DNA of 64,000 nucleotides from Klebsiella sp. BIGb0407 (lineage in GTDB: Bacteria > Pseudomonadota > Gammaproteobacteria > Enterobacterales > Enterobacteriaceae). The first letter of the stretch is position 1. Every line of letters starts with the position of its first letter. Positions 39,885 through 51,581 of the stretch are shown here, piece by piece. The stretch is taken from NCBI RefSeq assembly GCF_024807845.1, contig NZ_JANUEQ010000005.1, positions 367,028 to 431,027 of the forward strand, given 5' to 3'. The notes beneath the pieces are model-generated. The model saw only the letters and a list, made by a program, of their open reading frames with translations, was not told where the DNA came from and did not search any database. A program made the position numbers and the translations under genes.

Positions 39885-39943
39885 TATTCATGGGAAAGTC
39901 AGAGAGAGGCAGGGCCGCTAGTGGGAGTAGCGATATTGAAAAT

Positions 39944-39973
39944 TTCCCCTTAGCCCTGAGGAGCTAAGGGGAA
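39944..39973 (-). terminator. Terminator downstream of tsgA
   Basis: TTCCCCTTAGC pairs perfectly with GCTAAGGGGAA around an 8-nt loop. On the minus strand it is followed by ATTTTC, fitting intrinsic termination of tsgA. Confidence 0.8.
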
Positions 39974-39984
39974 GTAGATAATCA

Positions 39985-41169
39985 TTATTTCTTAGTTTCT
40001 GCTGGCTGATTTTTGTGATGTTTACTGACAAATGCCAGCAATACACACATTACGAATGTCACAGCATACAGGGCATTCGCGGTTGTCAGTGCCGCATGAG
40101 GACCGCTGCTGGCAACGATTGGGCCCGTTACTACGAAGGTTAGCATTGTACCAACGGTGCCGCAGGTCAGAATAAAGTTAACCAGTTTTGGCGAAGCAAT
40201 TTTGGTTTGTAATGATCCAAGAGTAATAATCGTGGTGTAAATTGCGCTGGAGAAAAAGCCCAGAGCCAGAATGAACCATGCCAGATGATTTGGCTCACCG
40301 TGATTAAACAGGTACATCAGTATCGCTGAAGCACCGACCAGTACCATCAGAATGCGTTGCAAATCGAAGAAGCGCAGAATAAAACTGAATGCCCACATAC
40401 CCAACATATAAGACAGCCAGAAATTACCTACCAGCTGACCGGCTTCGTTAATATCCATTCCCAGCGTTTTGGCGTATTCCGGAACCCATGAAATAAAACC
40501 AAGCTGGCCGAGGATGTAGCACAGTGCAGCGATAGCGAGGAACAGAACACCAATTCCCCATTTTTCTTTGGCTACAGGCTTATTCTCAACCACGGCATGC
40601 TTACCCAGGGCAGGGAAGGTACAACCCAGGGTTAGCAGGAAGATAGCAACGTAAATCAGTCCGATACAGATATAGACCCAGTACCAGTCAATACTACGTG
40701 CCAGTAAAAAGGCAGCGACCATAGGAAATATCATCCCTGCCATACTGAAGAATGAGTCAGTGAACAGCAGGCGAGAACCACGCTGACGACCTTCATACAT
40801 CTGGGTTATCAGGAAAGTACCGATAGACATCGTGATACCGCTGACCACTCCGAGTACGAACATGGACGCAGAGAAAATAGCCAGACTATGACCGAATACC
40901 AGACCCGCTATTGCCAGCACCATCAGTAGAAAACCGAAACGTAACTGTGTTTTCAGCGGGATGATTTCCATCAGCCAGGCATTCAGGAAGATGGCAATCA
41001 AGATACCGGCATTCAGGAAGGTAAAGGTATTACTCATGCTGGAAACTGGCAGATTAAAGTACTCTGCAATATCGCCCATGACCATACCAGTGACAATAAC
41101 TAGCGCACCGGTTAGTGCATAAGACAAGAAACTTATCCAGAGCAGACGATTTCGGCTGATACTGTTCAT
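39985..41169 (-). CDS. tsgA: MFS transporter TsgA
   Basis: TsgA is a 12-TM inner-membrane protein of the major facilitator superfamily whose substrate is unknown (named in Salmonella for tellurite/selenite/gold resistance studies). The ATG at 41169 gives [21 protein letters not shown] and 394 residues (E. coli 393); an upstream in-frame ATG at 41205 adds 12 residues that make little sense. The sequence [22 protein letters not shown] and the TFTFLNAG segment are identical in kind to E. coli. Confidence 0.95.
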   Translation of the reverse strand: MNSISRNRLLWISFLSYALTGALVIVTGMVMGDIAEYFNLPVSSMSNTFTFLNAGILIAIFLNAWLMEIIPLKTQLRFGFLLMVLAIAGLVFGHSLAIFSASMFVLGVVSGITMSIGTFLITQMYEGRQRGSRLLFTDSFFSMAGMIFPMVAAFLLARSIDWYWVYICIGLIYVAIFLLTLGCTFPALGKHAVVENKPVAKEKWGIGVLFLAIAALCYILGQLGFISWVPEYAKTLGMDINEAGQLVGNFWLSYMLGMWAFSFILRFFDLQRILMVLVGASAILMYLFNHGEPNHLAWFILALGFFSSAIYTTIITLGSLQTKIASPKLVNFILTCGTVGTMLTFVVTGPIVASSGPHAALTTANALYAVTFVMCVLLAFVSKHHKNQPAETKK

Positions 41170-41454
41170 TAGGGAGTCCAAAAAGAATAGAAATGTAAAA
41201 CGCATTGACAGCGTATGATAGTGATCAGTCTAGTCACTAATGTGATTTTTTTAAATAAAATGTCACTCTTTTTACGAAAAAAAGCTTTTGAATTCAAAGT
41301 TCCTATCGCGTACTTTGGTTCCGGATGGTAGAGATTTCACAGTAATCTATTGATTTATGTGAAAGTAAATAACCGTAAATGGCTGGCACCCGCTGCTCCT
41401 CGTCTTTACAATCAAACGACTTGCTTCATTCACTGCCTTCGTAAGGAATTTTCC

Positions 41455-42027
41455 ATGCTCAAATCGACACTGGCGGCTGTTGCAGCTGTATTTGCTCTTT
41501 CCGCACTTTCGCCTGCGGCGTTAGCTGCAAAAGGTGATCCTCGCGTTCTGTTGACAACCTCCGCTGGCAATATTGAGCTTGAGTTAAATAGCCAAAAAGC
41601 GCCAGTTTCAGTAAAAAACTTTCTCGATTACGTTAACAGCGGCTTTTACAACAACACCTCATTCCACCGCGTTATTCCTGGATTTATGATTCAGGGCGGG
41701 GGTTTTACTGAGGATATGAATCAGAAGCAACCGAATCCGCCTATCAAAAATGAGGCTGATAACGGGCTGCGTAATACCCGTGGTACCATTTCTATGGCTC
41801 GTACCGCAGATAAAGACAGTGCAACCAGTCAGTTCTTTATCAACGTTGCCGATAATGCCTTCCTCGATCATGGGCAGAGAGACTTCGGTTACGCTGTTTT
41901 TGGTAAGGTCATTAACGGAATGGACGTTGCAGAAAAAATTTCTCATGTCCCGACTCGTGACGTTGGCCCTTATCAGAATGTTCCATCAAAACCTATCGTG
42001 ATTATTTCAGCGAAGGTTCTGCCTTAA
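41455..42027 (+). CDS. ppiA: Periplasmic peptidyl-prolyl isomerase A
   Basis: PpiA is the periplasmic cyclophilin that speeds cis/trans isomerisation of X-Pro bonds. The 190-residue precursor has a signal peptide ([20 protein letters not shown], cleavage after LAA) and the cyclophilin signature [16 protein letters not shown] with catalytic Arg, then [15 protein letters not shown]. The ATG at 41455 follows GGAA at fair spacing; 35 upstream open codons are discounted. Confidence 0.97.
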   Translation: MLKSTLAAVAAVFALSALSPAALAAKGDPRVLLTTSAGNIELELNSQKAPVSVKNFLDYVNSGFYNNTSFHRVIPGFMIQGGGFTEDMNQKQPNPPIKNEADNGLRNTRGTISMARTADKDSATSQFFINVADNAFLDHGQRDFGYAVFGKVINGMDVAEKISHVPTRDVGPYQNVPSKPIVIISAKVLP

Positions 42028-42035
42028 TTTCTGCG

Positions 42036-42072
42036 GACTGCGCGGAAACTCATGCCGCGTAGTCTGACTTTT
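42036..42072 (+). terminator. Rho-independent terminator after ppiA
   Basis: GACTGCGCGG pairs with CCGCGTAGTC (one G-T wobble) around a 9-nt loop and is followed by TGACTTTT. Confidence 0.72.
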
Positions 42073-42264
42073 CTGTTGCCCTCAATTATCCCGCATCAAC
42101 GATACTTATCCTGAGTATTACTATTTAGTTAATTATAATTAATTGTTTATTATGCATTTTTTGTCTTAATGAGTGAAAAGTGAAAGTTATCACATGAAGA
42201 TAAAGCTATATCTTTATATCTGTAATATTGGATGTAACTGGGTTTTATCATGAGGTGACAACAT

Positions 42265-43197
42265 ATGCCGTTAGAAAGGATTGAAAAGGGTATTGTTCCG
42301 ACCATTACTCCGGTAACGAAAAGTATTCGTTTTACTACTCAGGAAGAGAGCCCGAAAAAGCAGAATATGATTCTGGAAAAACTCTGTGGAATCGGGCAAG
42401 CAGACAGTACTGTTGAATGCGAAACCATGAAATTGATTCCCATTGATCGCAATAGTTACCGTGCTGTAAGAAATTTTGGCGAGCGGGTGCGTTTTCTGGT
42501 CATACATTTCACAGCCGCTAACTTCAAAAAATCGGTAGAACTCTTAACACAAGGGGGAGTCAGCGCACATTATCTGATTCCCGACCCTTCTGACCCGTCA
42601 TACCGTGAAAAAGGTAATACAGATATAAAAATTTTGAACCTGGTAGATGAAAAAGATCGTGCCTGGCATGCCGGAGTCAGTTTCTGGCGTGGGCGTAATA
42701 ACCTCAATGATACCTCTATTGGTGTAGAAATCGTTAATCTGGCGACAGATGACGGACAGGGGCATTTTACGTTTCCACCCTTTCACCCCCAGCAAATTAC
42801 GGCTGTTAAACAACTGGCTGCCAATATCATTCAGCGTTATCCCGATATCAGCCCGGTTAACGTTATCGGGCATTCAGATATTGCGCCAGGTCGTAAGAGC
42901 GATCCGGGAGCCGCTTTTCCCTGGCAGCAGCTTTCTGAGGCAGGTGCAGGAGCATGGTATGACGAAAGCACCAAAGTAAAATATACGACACAGTTTAGTC
43001 AGACTATGCCATCAACAGATGACATCATCAGCAAACTAAAAACCTATGGCTACGACGTAGCAGGGGTCACACGCCCGAGTGGCCTGAAAGACTTAATACG
43101 TGCTTTTCAGCTCCATTTCCGGCCTGCAGACTACAGTGGCAAGATTGATGTTGAAACAGCAGCCATATTGTATGCCTTAGTGGAAAAGTATACTTAG
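42265..43197 (+). CDS. AmiD-like N-acetylmuramoyl-L-alanine amidase without signal peptide
   Basis: The 310-residue product has an Amidase_2 (AmpD/AmiD) domain with zinc ligands His81 (VIHFTA), His203 (VIGHSDIAPGRKSDPG) and Asp213, and catalytic-type Glu155 (IGVEIVN), followed by a C-terminal peptidoglycan-binding domain (about 240-310, DLIRAFQLHFRPADY). Such enzymes cleave the bond between MurNAc and L-Ala of stem peptides. E. coli AmiD is an outer-membrane lipoprotein, but here no lipobox or signal peptide exists; residues 1-60 are a hydrophilic extension. The start has GAGGTGA six bases upstream. It lies between ppiA and pabA, where E. coli carries yhfG-fic. It could work in the cytoplasm on recycled muropeptides, or be an exported effector; no immunity gene is seen. 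Confidence 0.88.
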   Translation: MPLERIEKGIVPTITPVTKSIRFTTQEESPKKQNMILEKLCGIGQADSTVECETMKLIPIDRNSYRAVRNFGERVRFLVIHFTAANFKKSVELLTQGGVSAHYLIPDPSDPSYREKGNTDIKILNLVDEKDRAWHAGVSFWRGRNNLNDTSIGVEIVNLATDDGQGHFTFPPFHPQQITAVKQLAANIIQRYPDISPVNVIGHSDIAPGRKSDPGAAFPWQQLSEAGAGAWYDESTKVKYTTQFSQTMPSTDDIISKLKTYGYDVAGVTRPSGLKDLIRAFQLHFRPADYSGKIDVETAAILYALVEKYT

Positions 43198-43292
43198 TTT
43201 GCTGATTGGGTCAGCCCTTTCCTTTAAGGAACCATGACGCTATCCCGAAAAACGCATAGAATGGCGCGGTTCTTTTTAGCACCGGAGCTGAC

Positions 43293-43856
43293 ATGTTACT
43301 GCTTATTGATAACTACGATTCATTCACCTGGAACCTCTATCAGTATTTTTGCGAGTTAGGGGCCGATGTTGTCGTTAAGCGTAATGACGAGATAACGCTT
43401 GCAGAAATAGAGCAGCTCGCGCCACAAAGGCTGGTAATTTCTCCTGGGCCCTGTACACCCAATGAAGCGGGTATTTCACTTGCTGCCATTCGTCAATTTT
43501 CCGGGCAAATTCCTCTGTTAGGGGTTTGTCTGGGGCATCAGGCGATAGCCCAGGCATTTGGTGCAACGATTGTGCGTGCCGCTCATGTTATGCATGGTAA
43601 GACATCAGAGATAGTGCATAACGGGCAGGGTGTATTTCGGGATCTGAAGAACCCTTTGACCGTCACGCGTTATCACTCCTTGGTGATAGAACCGAGCACA
43701 CTACCGGATGAGTTTGAAATAACTGCCTGGACGGATAAGCATGAAATCATGGGAATTCGACATCGTTCTCTGGCTGTTGAAGGGGTGCAGTTTCATCCGG
43801 AGAGCATTCTGAGTGAACAAGGGCATGCTTTACTGGCTAATTTCCTTGCCGGTTAA
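43293..43856 (+). CDS. pabA: Aminodeoxychorismate synthase, glutamine amidotransferase subunit
   Basis: PabA supplies ammonia from glutamine to PabB for 4-amino-4-deoxychorismate, the folate precursor. The 187-residue class I GATase has [10 protein letters not shown], the nucleophile Cys in [10 protein letters not shown] (about residue 79) and the His-Glu pair in VQFHPESIL. It precedes argD as in E. coli; the ARG boxes of argD begin 18 nt after the stop. Confidence 0.97.
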   Translation: MLLLIDNYDSFTWNLYQYFCELGADVVVKRNDEITLAEIEQLAPQRLVISPGPCTPNEAGISLAAIRQFSGQIPLLGVCLGHQAIAQAFGATIVRAAHVMHGKTSEIVHNGQGVFRDLKNPLTVTRYHSLVIEPSTLPDEFEITAWTDKHEIMGIRHRSLAVEGVQFHPESILSEQGHALLANFLAG

Positions 43857-43873
43857 ATTCTTACTTGCCTTAA

Positions 43874-43912
43874 TTTGATTTTTTATTCATATTTTATGAC
43901 TATATTTTCAAT
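43874..43912 (+). promoter_or_regulatory. Tandem ARG boxes (ArgR operator) upstream of argD
   Basis: Two 18-bp segments, TTTGATTTTTTATTCATA (43874-43891) and TATGACTATATTTTCAAT (43895-43912), each match the ARG box AATGAATAATTATTCATT at about 12 of 18 positions and are spaced by exactly 3 bp, the spacing typical for ArgR hexamer binding. They lie 33 nt upstream of the argD start, suited to arginine repression. Confidence 0.75.
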
Positions 43913-43917
43913 TCTAA

Positions 43918-47255
<3,338 letters not shown>

Positions 47256-47317
47256 AGACAATTATCGTTCAGGTAGGAGGCGGATGGGGTAACAAGAGCA
47301 TGGGTTCTGATGAAGCT

Positions 47318-47354
47318 AAAAGGGGTGCGCTACAGAAGCAGTACACCCCTTTAA
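47318..47354 (-). terminator. Terminator downstream of crp
   Basis: AAAGGGGTG pairs with CACCCCTTT around a longer loop with an inner TAC/GTA pairing; the minus strand then reads TTTTAGC. It lies just past the crp stop. Confidence 0.75.
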
Positions 47355-47360
47355 GACTAA

Positions 47361-47993
47361 TTAACGTGTACCATAAACCACGATAGTTTTACCGTGTGCG
47401 GAGATCAGGTTTTGATCTTCCAGCATTTTCAGAATACGGCCAACAGTTTCTCGAGAACAGCCAACGATTTGACCAATCTCTTGACGTGTTATTTTAATCT
47501 GCATTCCGTCAGGGTGGGTCATCGCATCAGGTTGTTTAGCCAGGTTGAGTAAAGTCTGCGCGATACGCCCTGTTACATCAAGGAAAGCGAGGTTCCCCAC
47601 TTTTTCTGACGTCACCTGAAGGCGGCTAGCCATCTGAGAAGAAAGTCTCATCAGAATGTCTGGGTTAACCTGGATCAGCTGACGGAATTTTTTATATGAA
47701 ATTTCAGCAACTTCACAAGCAGTTTTCGCCCGCACCCAAGCACTACGCTCCTGGCCTTCCTCGAACAAGCCCAGTTCACCAATAAAATCACCTTGATTCA
47801 GATAAGAGAGGATCATCTCTTTCCCTTCTTCATCCTTAATCAAAACGGCGACGGAGCCTTTAACGATATAGTAAAGAGTCTCCGCTTTTTCACCCTGGTG
47901 GATGAGCGTACTTTTGGATGGATATTTATGAATGTGGCAATGGGACAAGAACCATTCTAAAGTAGGGTCTGTTTGCGGTTTGCCAAGCACCAT
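47361..47993 (-). CDS. crp: cAMP receptor protein
   Basis: CRP is the cAMP-activated global regulator of carbon use. The 210-residue protein is nearly identical to E. coli CRP: cNMP domain with [18 protein letters not shown] (cAMP-binding Glu, Arg, Ser), hinge, and HTH recognition segment [20 protein letters not shown]. It is convergent with yhfK on one side and divergent from yhfA on the other, the same arrangement as in E. coli. Confidence 0.99.
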   Translation of the reverse strand: MVLGKPQTDPTLEWFLSHCHIHKYPSKSTLIHQGEKAETLYYIVKGSVAVLIKDEEGKEMILSYLNQGDFIGELGLFEEGQERSAWVRAKTACEVAEISYKKFRQLIQVNPDILMRLSSQMASRLQVTSEKVGNLAFLDVTGRIAQTLLNLAKQPDAMTHPDGMQIKITRQEIGQIVGCSRETVGRILKMLEDQNLISAHGKTIVVYGTR

Positions 47994-48302
47994 GCGTGAT
48001 TATCCTCTGTTATAAACTGGCTGCCAGAGACAAGACAAAACAGCGTCTGTCTTTGACGTTGCAATAGTGAATCTTACTACATTCTGATTAGTCGTGGGCA
48101 GAGTCGTTATATAGCCTGTAGTTAGTCATTTTGCTCTGCATACATGTTTCACATCACTGTTTCGATGTAGCATCTAAAGTGTTGTAACATAGCTTTTAAC
48201 GAGTGTCTCCTATTGTCTCGTTTCAGCTTGACCTGTGTCGTCATATCCAGGCCTTTTTTTAGCGGACTGGTAAACAAATTCTATCTGGCAGGAGTCGTTA
48301 TC
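47994..48302. other. Divergent crp-yhfA regulatory region
   Basis: 309 nt upstream of both genes. In E. coli this region holds crp promoters, CRP autoregulatory sites and a divergent transcript. Here I find only weak CRP half-site matches (TTTCACAT near 48147) and could not assign sites with confidence. Confidence 0.4.
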
Positions 48303-48707
48303 ATGCAGGCGCGTGTAAAATGGGTTGAGGGGCTGACTTTTATTGGTGAGTCTGCTTCGGGTCATCAAATTTTGATGGATGGTAATGCTGGAGATAAAGC
48401 ACCGAGCCCGATGGAAATGGTGTTGATGGCAGCGGGTGGTTGTAGTGCGATTGATGTGGTCTCTATTTTACAAAAAGGACGTCACTCCGTGACTCATTGT
48501 GAAGTAAAGCTGACTTCTGAACGTCGCGAAGAAGCCCCGCGTTTATTTACCCATATTAATTTGCACTTCATTGTGAGCGGTAATGCGCTGAAAGAGAGTG
48601 CCGTGGCACGTGCTGTTGAGCTATCAGCAGAGAAATACTGCTCAGTCGCCTTGATGCTAGAAAAAGCCGCGAATATCACGCATAGCTATGAAATTATTGA
48701 GGCATAA
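48303..48707 (+). CDS. yhfA: OsmC-family protein YhfA
   Basis: The 134-residue product is an OsmC/Ohr-type protein. It has PSPMEMVLMAAGGCSAIDVVSIL, with the conserved Cys of the first half, and KYCSVALMLEKAANI, with the second Cys. Family members are thiol-dependent peroxidases, but YhfA itself is uncharacterised. The ATG at 48303 (MQARVKWVEGL) fits E. coli and lies after GCAGGAG; 30 open codons upstream are discounted. Confidence 0.95.
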   Translation: MQARVKWVEGLTFIGESASGHQILMDGNAGDKAPSPMEMVLMAAGGCSAIDVVSILQKGRHSVTHCEVKLTSERREEAPRLFTHINLHFIVSGNALKESAVARAVELSAEKYCSVALMLEKAANITHSYEIIEA

Positions 48708-48716
48708 AACGAATGG

Positions 48717-48736
48717 AGGGCGGGAAACTCCGCCCT
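48717..48736. terminator. Hairpin between convergent yhfA and prkB
   Basis: AGGGCGG pairs with CCGCCCT around a 6-nt loop, between the two stop codons. Confidence 0.65.
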
Positions 48737-48742
48737 TCAGTT

Positions 48743-49612
48743 TCAGGCTTGTCTGCTGTTCTCTGCCAGCCGCTGAACCAGTGGCGTCATAATTAACTCC
48801 ATCGCCAGTCCCATTTTGCCGCCAGGTACCACAATAGTATTGATATGCGAAATAAACGATCCCTGTAACATCGTGAGTAAATACGGGAAATCGATATTAT
48901 CCAGACCACGAAAATGGATGACGACAAAGCTTTCATCCAGCGAGGGGATCGCACGTGCAGCAAAAGGATTCGAAGTATCAACGGTAGGGACACGCTGGAA
49001 GTTGATATGAGTACGTGAAAACTGAGGGGTAATATAGTTAATATAATCATCCATTGAACGTACCACTGAGCCCATCACTGCTTCACGTGAGTGCCCGCGT
49101 TCACTGGTATCACGTATCAGTTTCTGAATCCATTCCAGGTTAACGATAGGTACCACACCCACCAGTAAGTCCACGTACTCTGCTACTTTGTGCTGGGGTG
49201 TTTCGACGCCGCCATGCAGACCTTCATAGAACAATACATCACTGGCTTCAGGTAATGGCTGCCAGGGGGTAAAAGTACCGGGAACCTGGTTCCAGGGTAC
49301 CGCTTCGTCATAGGTATGCAGATACTTACGTGATTTTCCCTGTCCTGACTGGCCATACTCCATAAAGGTCTGTTCCAGCAATTTGAAGTCATTTGCCTCA
49401 GGACCAAAATAGGAGATATGCCTGCCGGCATCACGCGCTTTACGAATTGCCATATCCATCTCGGGGCGGGTATAGCGATGAAAACTATCCCCTTCGACTT
49501 CTGCTGCGCGTAAATTTAACTGCTGGAAAATTTTACGAAATGCCTGGCTGGTGGTGCTGGTTCCGGCGCCGCTAGAACCTGTTACCGCAATAACCGGATG
49601 TTTGGCTGACAT
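48743..49612 (-). CDS. prkB: Phosphoribulokinase-like protein PrkB
   Basis: The 289-residue product is a P-loop kinase of the phosphoribulokinase/uridine kinase family, with Walker A GSSGAGTSTTS and DSFHRYTRPEM. The physiological substrate in Enterobacterales, which lack the Calvin cycle, is not known. The ATG at 49612 (MSAKHPVIAVTG) gives the E. coli length; 35 upstream codons of open frame overlap the yheU end and are discounted. It forms an operon with yheT and yheU. Confidence 0.93.
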   Translation of the reverse strand: MSAKHPVIAVTGSSGAGTSTTSQAFRKIFQQLNLRAAEVEGDSFHRYTRPEMDMAIRKARDAGRHISYFGPEANDFKLLEQTFMEYGQSGQGKSRKYLHTYDEAVPWNQVPGTFTPWQPLPEASDVLFYEGLHGGVETPQHKVAEYVDLLVGVVPIVNLEWIQKLIRDTSERGHSREAVMGSVVRSMDDYINYITPQFSRTHINFQRVPTVDTSNPFAARAIPSLDESFVVIHFRGLDNIDFPYLLTMLQGSFISHINTIVVPGGKMGLAMELIMTPLVQRLAENSRQA

Positions 49613-49640
49613 AAAAACTCCGTGGTCTTGAACGAGGATC

Positions 49641-49859
49641 TTAGCCGCGAAACTGCCCGCGGGGCATGATATTGACGGTTTCATGGAGTTCAGACCATAC
49701 CAGGACGGCTTCTCCACTCTCTAACTGTTTTTTCACATCACTGACTTTTCGCGTCAGAGTCCGTTCTTGTTCACCATAATCGGTGCCTTCGCGTAATACA
49801 AAAGATTCTATCAGGCTGTCGAGCGTTTCTGGTGCGAGATCTTGCCAGGGAATAATCAT
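49641..49859 (-). CDS. yheU: UPF0270 protein YheU
   Basis: This 72-residue conserved small protein matches E. coli YheU over its whole length ([27 protein letters not shown]). The function is unknown. It starts one base after the yheT stop, so translation is probably coupled, and it is followed by prkB. Confidence 0.95.
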   Translation of the reverse strand: MIIPWQDLAPETLDSLIESFVLREGTDYGEQERTLTRKVSDVKKQLESGEAVLVWSELHETVNIMPRGQFRG

Positions 49860-49860
49860 C

Positions 49861-50877
49861 TTAGTCGTCCAAATAATGCGTTAACCAGTCAGGAATACGT
49901 TTTTCCAGCCACATTTGTGGCCGTAATAGCGTCCCGCCGACAAAACCGACATGTCCCCCATATTGGGTCAGTTGATAGTGAATATTCGCTGGCAGTAAAT
50001 CTTTATCCGGGATCACATGATGATCCATAAAAGGGTCATCTTGCGCATGAATGATCAGGGCCGGGACACTGATATCCGGTAACATCGGCATAGCGCTGCA
50101 CTGACGATAGTAGTCGAGAGCATCAGCAAAACCGTGAATTTTTGAAGTGATGAGATCATCAAATTCCCGAATACATCGCAGACTTTTAAGCTGACGCAGG
50201 TCGATAGGTAATGTACCCGGATAGCTTTTGAGTTTTCGCGCTGCATTCTGTTTCAGTAAATTAAGCAAATAGCGCTGATAGATGCGCGAAACCCCTCGTT
50301 CCATATGATAACAGCACTCTTCCAGCATTAATGGGGCTGAAACCACCACACCCGCTTTAAGCGTGCAGTCCGGACCTTGCTTGGCCATCAGGCAGGCTAA
50401 CATATTGCCTCCTAAAGAAAAACCGACCGCCGCGGTTGGAACCTTGCCATAACGCTGATTAAGCCAGGATAGAAAATAACTGCCGTCTTCGATTTCGCCA
50501 GAGTGATAAATACGCTCACTGCGGTTTGGAACGCCACTACAACCACGAAAGTGCATGACGACACCGAGCCAGCCACGTTTTTTAGCCGCTTCCATCAAAC
50601 CGTGAGCGTAAGGGCTGTACAGGCTTCCTTCGAGACCGTGAAATACCACCAGGCGAGGTTTATGCAATGCAGTTTGTGGATCTTCGCTCCAGGCGAGATC
50701 GACAAAGTCACCATCCGGCATATCCAGACGTTGCCAGTGTGGGGTGAAATTAAGACGCCGACGAATCAGACGCGGCAGCATGGTTTGCAGGTGAGGATTA
50801 CTCATTCCCTTCATGGGTTTGAAATCATCGCTGTCATCATGTTGCACGTTTAACTCTAAAGATCTTGTACTGGACAT
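49861..50877 (-). CDS. yheT: Alpha/beta hydrolase YheT
   Basis: The 338-residue product belongs to the YheT/EMB8 family of alpha/beta hydrolases. It has the oxyanion region VVFHGLEGS, the nucleophile elbow GFSLGGNM, an Asp in HAQDDPFM and the His in GGHVGFVGG. The substrate is unknown; an esterase role is inferred. It is the first gene of yheT-yheU-prkB and is divergent from the LysE-family gene. Confidence 0.94.
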   Translation of the reverse strand: MSSTRSLELNVQHDDSDDFKPMKGMSNPHLQTMLPRLIRRRLNFTPHWQRLDMPDGDFVDLAWSEDPQTALHKPRLVVFHGLEGSLYSPYAHGLMEAAKKRGWLGVVMHFRGCSGVPNRSERIYHSGEIEDGSYFLSWLNQRYGKVPTAAVGFSLGGNMLACLMAKQGPDCTLKAGVVVSAPLMLEECCYHMERGVSRIYQRYLLNLLKQNAARKLKSYPGTLPIDLRQLKSLRCIREFDDLITSKIHGFADALDYYRQCSAMPMLPDISVPALIIHAQDDPFMDHHVIPDKDLLPANIHYQLTQYGGHVGFVGGTLLRPQMWLEKRIPDWLTHYLDD

Positions 50878-50938
50878 ATCACGCTGTTAGTTTCATTTAA
50901 TTCACTAATGAGTTAACTGGGTGTGGAACACCCGTTTC

Positions 50939-51541
50939 ATGGACGTAACACTTTTTCTTTCTATGCTCGGTTTTCTCTGGGTCGCTGCTATTACGCCAGG
51001 CCCTAATAATACGTTACTTACTGCTGCCGGAGCGAATTTTGGTTTTTTCCGCAGCCTGCCATTGATGATAGGCATTATGCTTGGCATGCAGTGTATTTTA
51101 CTGCTGGTTGCTTTTGGGGTTGGCAGCTTACTTCTGCTGTATCCCGCACTGCACCTTACTCTTAAAATAGCCGGGAGTGCCTATCTTTTATGGCTTTCAT
51201 GGAAAATTGCCACAGCAAAATACGAGCGCCTTGAGACTAATGTAACTGCCCCGAAACCGCTAGCTTTTTGGCAAGGAGGGCTGCTGCAAATCATCAATCC
51301 TAAGGCCTGGATTATGGCCCTGGGAGCAGTAGCGAGTTTTAGTTTAGCGGGTTCTGCATACTTACATTCAGTCGCGATGATAAGCGCGGGTATTGCACTG
51401 GTGAATATTGTCGCCGGGGTTATCTGGATCCTGTTTGGTAGTCTGATAGGACTGTTTCTGCGTAGCCACCGGGCATGGATGATATTTAATATCTTCATGG
51501 GTCTGCTCACGGCAGCCTGTGTATTGCTGATCTGGCATTAA
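50939..51541 (+). CDS. LysE-family amino-acid exporter
   Basis: The 200-residue inner-membrane protein has the LysE/RhtB pattern: six hydrophobic segments, the N-terminal AAITPGPNNTLLTAAGANFG motif and INPKAWIMALGAV in the middle. It is expected to export an amino acid or a related metabolite; the substrate cannot be told. An ATG at 50939 gives the typical family start MDVTLFLSMLG, whereas GTG at 50921 is also in frame; neither has a strong ribosome binding site. In E. coli yheT and yheS are direct neighbours, so this gene is extra to that arrangement. Confidence 0.9.
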   Translation: MDVTLFLSMLGFLWVAAITPGPNNTLLTAAGANFGFFRSLPLMIGIMLGMQCILLLVAFGVGSLLLLYPALHLTLKIAGSAYLLWLSWKIATAKYERLETNVTAPKPLAFWQGGLLQIINPKAWIMALGAVASFSLAGSAYLHSVAMISAGIALVNIVAGVIWILFGSLIGLFLRSHRAWMIFNIFMGLLTAACVLLIWH

Positions 51542-51547
51542 GAAAGC

Positions 51548-51575
51548 TGGGGGATAACCTTGATATTATCCCCCA
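51548..51575. terminator. Hairpin between the LysE-family gene and yheS
   Basis: TGGGGGATAA pairs perfectly with TTATCCCCCA around an 8-nt loop between convergent stops. Confidence 0.7.
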
Positions 51576-51581
51576 CAAAAC

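Noticed and set aside
48130..48165. CRP site upstream of crp
   Set aside because: Only one half-site (TCACA) is good; the partner half does not match TGTGA, so I did not list it as a site.
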